NCBI RefSeq assembly: GCF_002742635.1
Contig: NZ_PEGF01000002.1
Location: 1,178,001-1,242,000 of the forward strand
Direction: 5' to 3'
Length of the DNA: 64,000 bases
Origin: Caulobacter sp. X
Lineage (GTDB): Bacteria; Pseudomonadota; Alphaproteobacteria; Caulobacterales; Caulobacteraceae
The position numbers and the translations under genes are program-made. Under the pieces are notes generated by a model. That model was not told where the DNA came from, did no database searches, and saw only the letters and a program-made list of their open reading frames with translations. Every line of letters starts with the position of its first letter. Position 1 is the first letter of the stretch. Of this stretch, positions 57,036 to 64,000 are shown piece by piece.

Positions 57036-59123
57036 CTAGAACGCGTAGTCCAGACGCAGCGAGACGCTGCGCGGCGCGGCGTAGTAGGATTGCCCCCACA
57101 TCAGGCTGGTCAGGTAGCCCTTGTCGGTCGCGTTCTTGACGTTCAGCGTCGCGCGCACCTTTTCGGACACGTCCACGCCCGCCATCAGATCCAGCACGCC
57201 ATAAGCGTTCTGGGTGATCGTCTGGTCGGAGGTCTGGATGTCGTCCTGCCAGCGGAATTGAGCGCCCAGGGTCAGGTTCCGCAGCGTGGGGATCGTATAG
57301 GTGGTCGAGGCCTTGAGCGTCTTGCGCGGCAGGTAGATGCGGGCGGCGTCGCCATCGCCGTCCTTGATCGACATGTCGGTCCAGCCCAGGCTCACGCGCC
57401 ATTGGGCGTTGACGGCGCCGGTTGCTTCCAGCTCGTAACCCGTCGCCTTGGTGTCGACGCCCGCGTAGTAGCTCTTGCCGTCGTCGAAGGTCCCCGCGTA
57501 CTCGGCCAGATCGGCTTGGCGCGACGTGAAGACCGCGCCCGTCACATAAAGCCGCTTGTTGAACCACTCGCTCTTGAAGCCGGCCTCGTAGCTCTTGCCA
57601 TGAGCCGGGTCGAGCTTGACGTGATTGACGTCGACCTCGGCCTGCGGATTGAAGATGTCGGTGTAGTTCGCGTACAGCGAGACGTTTTCGTTCAGATCAT
57701 AGACCGCGCCGAGATAGGGGCTGACCTTGCTGGCGTCACGCGCCTGGTCGGCGCCGTACGAGAAGCCCTTGGATTTCAGCCACAGGGCGTTGAAGCCGCC
57801 GACGATTTTCAGCTGATCCGTCACGTTCAGGTGGGCGGCCGCGTAGAAGCGGTTCAGGCGGTCGATCTGGTCCGCCGCCAGATACGCGCCGGGGAAGGTC
57901 GGTTCGGCCAGCTGGGCGCTATCCCAGTCCCAGACCGGGCCGTAGATGATCGTGTCGGCGGAGGAGTCTTCGTACTCGTGGCCGTGGGAGCGCGAGGTCT
58001 GCCCGCCGATCACCAGTTGGTGTTCGCGTCCGAACAGCTTGAAGGGGCCGGAGGTGTAGGCGTCGAGAATGTAGTTCTCATAGACGGACGGATAGACGCC
58101 CGCCATGCCCAGGACGCCCAGCCCGGTCGTCTTGTCAGGCGCGCCATAGGCGTAAAGCAGTTTCGCGTTTTCCTCGAAGCGCTTGTAGGTGCCGATGGTC
58201 TTGACCTGCCAGCCGTTGTCGAAGCGCCAGGCGAGCTCGGCGAAGGCGGTCTGGTCGCGAACGTTCCAGTGGGTCCAGTCGGCCGAGGTCGAGGCCGAGC
58301 GCGGATAGTCGATCCGGGAGCCGTCGCTGTAGAGCAGGGGCAGGGCGCCCCAGTTGTTGCCCTTCGCCCGGTTGTCCTGCATCGACCAGCCGACCGTCGC
58401 CGTCAGGTTCGGCGTGGCGTCCCAGGCCAGCAGCGCGCCATAGACGTTGCGGTTGACCTTGTAGTGGTCGAGGTAGCTGTCCCTGTCCTCGTTGGCGTAG
58501 ATCAGCCGGCCCGCCAGCGTGCCCGAGGCGTTCAGCGGGCCCGAAACGTCGGCTTCGAGGCGATAGTCGTGCCAGGAGCCGTATTGCGCGGCGGCCGAGG
58601 CCTGGAAAGTGTTGGTCGGGCGCTTGCGCACATAGTTGATCGTCGCCGACGGATTGCCCGTGCCGGTCATCATGCTGTTGGCGCCGCGAACGGCCTCGAC
58701 GCGGTCGAACAGCACGGTGTCCAATTCGCCGAACTGGATGCCCCAGATCAGCGGCAGGCCGATGCCGTCGACCTGGAAGTTGGTGATGTCGAAGCCGCGG
58801 GAATTGTAATAGGTCCGGTCGGTCTCGACCCGTTCGACGTTCACGCCCGTGATCTGGGCCAGCAGCTGGTGGACGTCGGTCAGGGCGAAGTCATGGATCC
58901 GGTCCTGACCGACAAGGCTGACCGATTGAGGCGTTTCACGCAGGCTCATGTCGAGGCCGGTCACCGCCGAGGTCCGCGTCCGCGCTCCCGTGATCACCAC
59001 GCGATCCACCTGATTGGCGTCAGCGACGTCCGCGCTCGTTTCCGCAGCGACCGCGAGGCTCGAAGCGCCGGCGCAGGCCAAGGCGGCCCCGCCCAGCAGC
59101 AGGGCGCGGAAGGTGGGAAGCAT
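57036..59123 (-). CDS. TonB-dependent siderophore receptor
   Basis: The 695-residue protein has a signal peptide (cleavage near LAVAAE), the TonB box region VDRVVITGARTR, and a siderophore-type plug with SLRETPQSVSLVGQDRI, YYNSRGFDITNFQVDG, and VEAVRGANSMMTGTGNPSAT followed by INYVRKRPT. The barrel ends SVSLRLDYAF. It imports a ferric siderophore of unknown kind. The ATG at 59123 was chosen; a TTG at 59135 is an alternative. A Fur box lies directly upstream. Confidence 0.93.
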   Translation of the reverse strand: MLPTFRALLLGGAALACAGASSLAVAAETSADVADANQVDRVVITGARTRTSAVTGLDMSLRETPQSVSLVGQDRIHDFALTDVHQLLAQITGVNVERVETDRTYYNSRGFDITNFQVDGIGLPLIWGIQFGELDTVLFDRVEAVRGANSMMTGTGNPSATINYVRKRPTNTFQASAAAQYGSWHDYRLEADVSGPLNASGTLAGRLIYANEDRDSYLDHYKVNRNVYGALLAWDATPNLTATVGWSMQDNRAKGNNWGALPLLYSDGSRIDYPRSASTSADWTHWNVRDQTAFAELAWRFDNGWQVKTIGTYKRFEENAKLLYAYGAPDKTTGLGVLGMAGVYPSVYENYILDAYTSGPFKLFGREHQLVIGGQTSRSHGHEYEDSSADTIIYGPVWDWDSAQLAEPTFPGAYLAADQIDRLNRFYAAAHLNVTDQLKIVGGFNALWLKSKGFSYGADQARDASKVSPYLGAVYDLNENVSLYANYTDIFNPQAEVDVNHVKLDPAHGKSYEAGFKSEWFNKRLYVTGAVFTSRQADLAEYAGTFDDGKSYYAGVDTKATGYELEATGAVNAQWRVSLGWTDMSIKDGDGDAARIYLPRKTLKASTTYTIPTLRNLTLGAQFRWQDDIQTSDQTITQNAYGVLDLMAGVDVSEKVRATLNVKNATDKGYLTSLMWGQSYYAAPRSVSLRLDYAF

Positions 59124-59142
59124 GGGAGATCTCAATGCGAAC

Positions 59143-59161
59143 GATAATGATTCTCAAAATC
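59143..59161. promoter_or_regulatory. Fur box before the siderophore receptor
   Basis: GATAATGATTCTCAAAATC matches 16 of 19 bases of the Fur consensus GATAATGATTATCATTATC. It lies 20 bp before the receptor start, so the receptor-PepSY operon is likely iron-repressed. Confidence 0.8.
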
Positions 59162-59202
59162 ATCTATCGGTCGAGATCGGCGGTGTCAAACCAGCGCGGC
59201 CC

Positions 59203-60147
59203 TTAAGGCCTCGCACCCGGAAGCAGAAGCACCGTCACAGCGAGGGTCAGCAGCGCCGCCGCCGTGGTCAGGGCCACGGTGCGGGCGGCGCCTCGCGCGA
59301 AGACGTCGTAGGCGCGCGTCTGGATAAAGACGCTGACGGCCGTGGGGGCGGCCGCGAGCAGGGTCGCTCCGGCGCGGAAGGCCGGCGGCGCGGGCGTCAG
59401 GCCGATGACCAGCCAGGCGAGCACTGGAAACAGCGCGAGCTTGGCGACGGTCGCCGTGACGATGGGGCCATTGCGGGGCGTGGCCTCGCTCCCGGCTTCG
59501 CGCAGACCCAGCGCCGCGCCCAGCGCCACGAGGCCGACCGGACTGCCCGAGGCGGCGGCCAGGCCCAGGGCGCGATCCAGCGCCTCGGGCGGCCTGACCT
59601 CTAGCAGCGCCAGGGCGACGCCGGCGAAGGCGGCCGCGACGACGGGATTGCGGAACGCCTGAAGGACCGAACGCCACACCGATCGCCCGGCCGCCCAGCC
59701 GAGCAGGCCCACGCCCGCCGCCGACAGGATCACGAAGTCGACCGCGATCACGCCCGCGACCAGGCGCGCGGTCTCGGCGCCCAGGACCGCCGAGGTGATG
59801 GGCAGGGCCAAGAAGGCGCTGTTGCCGACGCCGCTGGCGATCCCCGCGCCGGCCCGTTCGGCCTTGGTCCATCCCAACGCCCGGCCCAGGATGACGATCA
59901 TCGCCATGACCGCGAGGCCCACGGCCGCGTAGGCCGCCAGGCCGGCCGTCAGCTCGGGTCCTGGTCGCCCCACGCGCGACAGCGAGTGGACCAGCAGAGC
60001 GGGGAAGCCAATCCAGTAGACATAGATCGACAGGCCTCTGGCTTGCTCGGCGTCCAGCAGGCGAAGCCGGGTCAGCCCCAGCCCGGCCCCGACCAGCAGA
60101 AAGAACGGCCAGACGCGGGCCAGGACGTCAGCGACGACAGCGATCAC
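59203..60147 (-). CDS. AEC family (auxin efflux carrier-like) transporter
   Basis: The 314-residue protein has about ten membrane helices in the AEC layout: VWPFFLLVGAGLGLTRLRLL, a middle GVGNSAFLALPITSAVLG, and SPVGLVALGAALGLR. AEC members export auxin-like or organic acid compounds in bacteria; the substrate is unknown. The GTG start at 60147 has GAGAGG upstream. It is 12 bp from the DUF2939 gene. Confidence 0.88.
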   Translation of the reverse strand: MIAVVADVLARVWPFFLLVGAGLGLTRLRLLDAEQARGLSIYVYWIGFPALLVHSLSRVGRPGPELTAGLAAYAAVGLAVMAMIVILGRALGWTKAERAGAGIASGVGNSAFLALPITSAVLGAETARLVAGVIAVDFVILSAAGVGLLGWAAGRSVWRSVLQAFRNPVVAAAFAGVALALLEVRPPEALDRALGLAAASGSPVGLVALGAALGLREAGSEATPRNGPIVTATVAKLALFPVLAWLVIGLTPAPPAFRAGATLLAAAPTAVSVFIQTRAYDVFARGAARTVALTTAAALLTLAVTVLLLPGARP

Positions 60148-60159
60148 GATCGAAACCTC

Positions 60160-60726
60160 TCAGGCCTGTCGCTCGTCGGCCGGAAGGCGAATGTGGACCA
60201 GCCTCCAGGTGAACAGCGCCCGGCGCTCGAAGGTGAAGACGGTCGCCTTGCCGGGGGCTCCAGGACGCTTGACCACGATGCGGACGCGGTTCGGATCCCA
60301 ATAGGCGATGGTGGGGTGGGGACCCTTGAGGGCCCGTTTCAGCGCTTCGCCGGACGACGGCTCCAGCGGCGGCGCGCCGGGGGCGTAGCCGCGCGTCAGG
60401 GCGTTGAAGCCCGACACCGTCAGATAGCGATCGACCTTGGGCTCTGGCGGCGCGATCGGCTCCACGGCCTTCTTGAAGACCCCCATCGGGTCGCGCCAGA
60501 TCGAGGGAGTCTCCGGCTTGGCGGCCGGCGCATCGGCGACCAGTTGCGCCGTGAGACTGCTGCGGACAGCGGGGAAATCGACGAGCTCGCCGATCGCCTG
60601 GACGTCCTCGTACTGCGCCGCCGCCTTCAGCGCCCGGAACGCGAACCACGGCGCGGAAACGAACGTGGCGGCGAACACGAAGATCGCCAGCACGATCAGA
60701 TCCCAGATCCGCTTCTGCAGGGTCAT
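60160..60726 (-). CDS. DUF2939 domain protein, membrane-anchored
   Basis: The 188-residue product has an N-terminal membrane segment (MTLQKRIWDLIVLAIFVFAA) and then the DUF2939 pattern (FRALKAAAQYEDVQAIGELV, DFPAVRSSLTAQL). The C-terminal part is beta-rich (KATVFTFERRALFTWRLVHI). Function is unknown; it probably acts at the periplasmic side of the inner membrane. The ATG at 60726 was chosen over 60747. Confidence 0.8.
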   Translation of the reverse strand: MTLQKRIWDLIVLAIFVFAATFVSAPWFAFRALKAAAQYEDVQAIGELVDFPAVRSSLTAQLVADAPAAKPETPSIWRDPMGVFKKAVEPIAPPEPKVDRYLTVSGFNALTRGYAPGAPPLEPSSGEALKRALKGPHPTIAYWDPNRVRIVVKRPGAPGKATVFTFERRALFTWRLVHIRLPADERQA

Positions 60727-60794
60727 GCCGGCTCCGAAGGTTGGCACCGGATAGACCAGTTCTCCGGCTGGCTCGCAAGGGCGCTCGCACGTCA

Positions 60795-60833
60795 GGGGCT
60801 ACCGCCTCCTCGTGCTGAGGATCTAGTAGCCCC
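60795..60833. repeat. Small imperfect hairpin between two minus-strand genes
   Basis: GGGGCTA (60795-60801) pairs with TAGCCCC (60827-60833) around CCTCCTCGTGCTGAGG. It lies in the 140-bp gap next to the low-GC restriction-like gene and may mark one edge of inserted DNA; that is only a suggestion. Confidence 0.35.
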
Positions 60834-60865
60834 GACCTCCCTACGGCTAGGCGCGCATTGGAGGT

Positions 60866-61927
60866 TCAGTCGCTAGCGCCATCCAGCTCCTTGAGCCTTT
60901 GCGCAATTAGGTCGGAGAATTGATAGATATCGGTCAGTTCGCCGATGTGATGACGGGTCTCTTCCTTTCCGGTGAAAGTCCCAAAGTATTTAGTAGTGGC
61001 GCTATTAAAGTGTAGGCGAGCAATGCTCTTTCGGTTGTTGTCATCGAGTAGGATTGCGCAATAGGATTTTGCGTCGCGCATGACGATCCTCTTCGGATGA
61101 ACGTGCTTAGCTGCGATTGCCTGGACGATGTGGAAGCCCGAAATTTCCTCGGCGGTCGTGATGACTTCAGCCTCTTCCGCCTCGGACGGCGCCGCGACCT
61201 CCTCAGGTATGGTCGATGCATTCAGGGCCGAAGAGAGCCTTTCATTGACTAAATCTCGTATAAGCGTCGCAATCGTATTCGTGAGCAGCTTGGAGAAGTT
61301 CTCGCGCACTTGCGATGTGATGCGGCCGTCGTGAACGCGGCTAGCCATCATTCGCACGAATTCCTCCGATGGATCGGAAAACTCCTTCTCTAACTCCTTA
61401 CGGAGTAGCGATTGAAGTTTCAGAAAGCCCGCCTCCTGAACGATTTTCTCGATATCGAAGGCGTGCTTGGAGAACTTTTCGATGGTTCGAATATCGGTAG
61501 GTTTCAGCGTGTCCATGCTGAATGAAAAGAACGGCTTGTCGTCCATTTTGTTGGGCGCTTCGACGTCCGAATAGAACTGGAAGACGACGCCGTTTGTTAG
61601 GATGGCCAGCCTAGCGTCGGTGACGCTGAAATAGCGGAACAGTTGGCTGGCGTGGTTCAGATTTAAGGCCGAAGAGGCAGGTTTGCACTCGATCAGGATC
61701 TTTACTTTGCCGGCATCGCAGATCGCGTAGTCGACCTTCTCGCCCTTTTTCGTACCGACGTCACAGGTGTACTCCGGGATCACCTCCGACGGGTTGAAGA
61801 CGTCATAGCCGAGTGCCTGAATGAACGGCATGACGAGCGCGGTCTTGGCCGCCTCCTCGGTCAGGAGAACTTCTCGATGTTCGATGGTTCGCTTTTGAAG
61901 TTCCGCTAATCGCGTTGCTAAATCCAT
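60866..61927 (-). CDS. Orphan type I restriction-like (HsdR N-terminal) protein
   Basis: The 353-residue protein has an HsdR-N type nuclease domain in its N-terminal half: FIQALGYDVFNPSEVIPEYT, then KVDYAICDAGKVKILIECKP with the D...ExK catalytic layout, and ILTNGVVFQFYSD. The C-terminal half is helical with no helicase motifs. No methylase or specificity subunit lies nearby. Codons are much richer in A and T than in the neighbours (for example ATA, TTA and AGA), which suggests horizontal transfer. It may be a defence gene or a remnant. Confidence 0.75.
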   Translation of the reverse strand: MDLATRLAELQKRTIEHREVLLTEEAAKTALVMPFIQALGYDVFNPSEVIPEYTCDVGTKKGEKVDYAICDAGKVKILIECKPASSALNLNHASQLFRYFSVTDARLAILTNGVVFQFYSDVEAPNKMDDKPFFSFSMDTLKPTDIRTIEKFSKHAFDIEKIVQEAGFLKLQSLLRKELEKEFSDPSEEFVRMMASRVHDGRITSQVRENFSKLLTNTIATLIRDLVNERLSSALNASTIPEEVAAPSEAEEAEVITTAEEISGFHIVQAIAAKHVHPKRIVMRDAKSYCAILLDDNNRKSIARLHFNSATTKYFGTFTGKEETRHHIGELTDIYQFSDLIAQRLKELDGASD

Positions 61928-62076
61928 GCCGCGCCCTCCCCGATGCACGTTTCAAGGGTACAATGGCGTCTGTTCTCGCTTTCGTCCACACCGTTGACGA
62001 AGCTCGGATGGGCCGTGGTTGGCTTTTGGTCTGTGATTTTGGGAGGGAATGCTGGCTCCGCGCTGAGCCTGATACG

Positions 62077-62107
62077 AAAAACGCCCCCGAGGGATCTCGG
62101 GGGCGTT
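62077..62107 (-). terminator. Rho-independent terminator after icd
   Basis: AACGCCCCCGAG and CTCGGGGGCGTT form a perfect 12-bp stem around GGAT. The AAAAA flank at 62077-62081 reads as T on the minus strand, so it serves icd. Confidence 0.9.
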
Positions 62108-62137
62108 CTCGCAGTCGTCTTCGCTTGAGGCGAAGGC

Positions 62138-63352
62138 TTAGACGGCCATGGCCTTCTTCAGGTTCTCGTCGATCTTGTCGAGGAAGCCTTCGGTGGTCAG
62201 CCAGCCTTGCTTGTCGCCGACCAGCAGGGCCAGGTCCTTGGTCATGTAGCCGCTCTCGACAGTGTCGACGCAGACCTTTTCCAGGGTGGCGGCGAAGTTG
62301 GCCAGCTCGGCGTTGTTGTCCAGCTTGGCGCGGTGGGCCAGGCCACGCGTCCAGGCGAAGATCGAGGCGATCGAGTTGGTCGAGGTGCTCTCGCCCTTCT
62401 GATGCTGGCGGTAGTGGCGGGTGACGGTGCCGTGGGCGGCTTCGGCTTCCACCGTCTTGCCGTCCGGCGTCATCAGCACCGAGGTCATCAGGCCCAGCGA
62501 ACCGAAGCCCTGGGCGACGATGTCCGACTGCACGTCGCCGTCGTAGTTCTTGCAAGCCCAGACATAGCCGCCCGACCACTTCAGCGCCGAGGCGACCATG
62601 TCGTCGATCAGGCGGTGCTCGTAGTGGATGCCGAGAGCCTTGAACTGCTCGGCGTAGTGCGCGTCGTAGACTTCCTGGAAGATGTCCTTGAAGCGACCGT
62701 CATAGGCCTTGAGGATCGTGTTCTTGGTCGACAGGTAGACCGGGTACTTGCGGTTCAGGCCGTAGGCGAACGAGGCGTGGGCGAACTCGCGGATCGACTC
62801 GTCGAGGTTGTACATCGCCATGGCGACGCCGGAGCCCGGAGCCTTGAACACTTCGTGCTCGATGGTCTGGCCGTCTTCGCCGACGAACTTGATCGTCAGG
62901 GTGCCCTTGCCGGGGAAGAGGAAGTCGGTGGCGCGGTACTGGTCGCCAAAGGCGTGGCGGCCGACGATGATCGGTTGGGTCCAGCCCGGCACCAGGCGCG
63001 GCACGTTCTGGCAGATGATCGGTTCACGGAAGATCACGCCGCCCAGGATGTTGCGGATCGTGCCATTCGGCGACTTCCACATCTTCTTGAGATTGAATTC
63101 CTTCACGCGGGCTTCGTCCGGCGTGATGGTGGCGCACTTGACGGCGACGCCGTGTTTCTTGGTGGCGTTCGCCGCGTCGATCGTCACCTGGTCGTCGGTG
63201 GCGTCGCGATTTTCAACCGAAAGGTCGTAGTAATCCAGTTCCAGGTCCAGGTACGGGAAGATCAGCTTATCCTTGATGAGCTTCCAGATGATCCGGGTCA
63301 TTTCGTCCCCGTCCATGTCGACGACGGGATTGGCGACTTTGATCTTGGCCAT
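62138..63352 (-). CDS. icd: NADP-dependent isocitrate dehydrogenase
   Basis: This enzyme oxidises isocitrate to 2-oxoglutarate in the TCA cycle. The 404-residue protein is of the dimeric, eukaryote-like NADP type: [75 protein letters not shown] and [18 protein letters not shown]. All regions are intact and of normal length. It is divergent from the sensor gene at 63627, with 274 bp between them and no recognised gene there. Confidence 0.97.
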   Translation of the reverse strand: MAKIKVANPVVDMDGDEMTRIIWKLIKDKLIFPYLDLELDYYDLSVENRDATDDQVTIDAANATKKHGVAVKCATITPDEARVKEFNLKKMWKSPNGTIRNILGGVIFREPIICQNVPRLVPGWTQPIIVGRHAFGDQYRATDFLFPGKGTLTIKFVGEDGQTIEHEVFKAPGSGVAMAMYNLDESIREFAHASFAYGLNRKYPVYLSTKNTILKAYDGRFKDIFQEVYDAHYAEQFKALGIHYEHRLIDDMVASALKWSGGYVWACKNYDGDVQSDIVAQGFGSLGLMTSVLMTPDGKTVEAEAAHGTVTRHYRQHQKGESTSTNSIASIFAWTRGLAHRAKLDNNAELANFAATLEKVCVDTVESGYMTKDLALLVGDKQGWLTTEGFLDKIDENLKKAMAV

Positions 63353-63626
63353 TGCGGGGCAGTTCCTCTGGCGGTGGCGCGCCTGGAGCGGCCTGGCGCA
63401 CAGGGCCAGGACGCGGCGCGGACCGGGTGGCTATAGACTGTTGCGTGGCGAGGGAAAAGCGGATCGGTTGGCGCGCGACGCGCGTTCGAGGTTTGAGTTC
63501 GCGGTTTTGGGTTGTTCGTCAGGCGGGGGCGCTGGGCGGGCGACGGGTCGGAAAGGCGCTTCGTAGCGCGAGGATTGGCATTTCAGAGCAAGGCCGGTCC
63601 GCAGAAGCGACCGGCGCGGGGGCGCG

Positions 63627-64000
63627 GTGAACGGCGATCAAGCCACGAATGCTCAGGTGACGCGGCCCTTGGCGCGTCGTCTGCTGACCATGGTCGCGAT
63701 GCTGTCGATCGCGGTGACGGGGGTCGCGACCGCCGCGGCTTTCTTCTTTGTGCGCGAAAGCGCCGCCGACACCCAGACCCGCCACCTGGCCGCCTATGTC
63801 GGCGAACGGGTCAAGACCGAGGATCGGCTGTTCTCCGACCTGGTGAAGGTTCACGACGCCGCGGCCGAGGCGCTGACGCGCCGCCTGGAGAATGGCGACC
63901 GCGCGCGAGACCTGGCGCGGTTCGACGCCCTGTTCCCCGACCACGGCGACGGCACCCGCCGCTCGGCGCCCGGCCTCTTCGACGGAGCTCGGATTGGCGA
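63627..64000 (+). CDS. Membrane sensor protein, N-terminal part only
   Basis: The frame runs off the window after 124 codons. It starts GTG and has a membrane helix at about residues 19-42 (LLTMVAMLSIAVTGVATAAA) followed by a periplasmic helical region (VRESAADTQTRHLAAYVGER, LFSDLVKVHDAAAEAL). This is the layout of a sensor histidine kinase or diguanylate cyclase, but the effector domain is outside the window, so the class is not known. GCGGGGGCGC lies before the start. Confidence 0.55.
   Translation, partial: MNGDQATNAQVTRPLARRLLTMVAMLSIAVTGVATAAAFFFVRESAADTQTRHLAAYVGERVKTEDRLFSDLVKVHDAAAEALTRRLENGDRARDLARFDALFPDHGDGTRRSAPGLFDGARIG

Overview
The window is about 64 kb of high-GC alphaproteobacterial chromosome and looks like a Caulobacter species or a close Caulobacterales relative. 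The grounds are the order of the division and cell-wall (dcw) cluster, a CtrA-type box and GANTC methylation sites in front of ftsZ, GTTC-N7-GTTC type SOS boxes, two long TonB-dependent receptors, and abundant GTG/TTG starts. No rRNA, tRNA, CRISPR array, insertion sequence or prophage was seen. The only stable RNA recognised is RNase P RNA.

Layout. 1-1222: tail of an AmpD-like amidase, a PaiB-like protein and rnpB. 1223-27788: a nearly complete dcw cluster on the plus strand, mraZ-rsmH-ftsL-ftsI-murE-murF-mraY-murD, then ftsW-murG, murC-murB and ddl-ftsQ-ftsA-ftsZ. It is interrupted by a ClC channel, an antisense HWE histidine kinase and small proteins (10.6-14.5 kb), by two small exported proteins (17.0-18.0 kb) and by a noncoding repeat region plus an exported M28 peptidase (20.3-22.6 kb). 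Genes inside each block mostly overlap by 1-32 nt, which suggests translational coupling. 27839-34192: a membrane protein, then an Lrp-type regulator and a tyrosine/homogentisate catabolic operon (aminotransferase, hppD, hmgA, fahA, Rieske protein). 34394-36917: a minus-strand set of three exported proteins (flavin amine oxidoreductase, cytochrome c, RidA). 37182-45965: two acetyltransferases, a large TonB-dependent receptor, a WYL regulator, rlmJ, chrA, a helix-hairpin-helix membrane protein and a SnoaL-like protein. 46069-55739: a DUF885 hydrolase, an EAL phosphodiesterase, recA with an SOS box, an exported unknown, alaS and a lipoprotein. 55741-59161: a Fur-boxed siderophore receptor with a PepSY membrane protein. 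59203-64000: an AEC transporter, a DUF2939 protein, a lower-GC orphan restriction-like gene, icd, and the start of a membrane sensor protein cut by the window edge.

How it fits together. The dcw genes make lipid II (MurC/B/D/E/F, MraY, MurG, Ddl) and assemble the divisome (FtsL/I/W/Q/A/Z). Several sites tie this to the cell cycle and possibly to DNA damage: a perfect CtrA box and two GANTC sites before ftsZ, three 10-bp-spaced MraZ boxes before mraZ, a near-CtrA box in the 3' end of murF that uses a rare TTA codon, and a GTTC-N7-GTTC LexA-type site upstream of mraZ. The most interesting accessory unit is the exported amine oxidoreductase-cytochrome c-RidA trio. It could be a periplasmic amine dehydrogenase pathway with its own electron acceptor and imine hydrolase.
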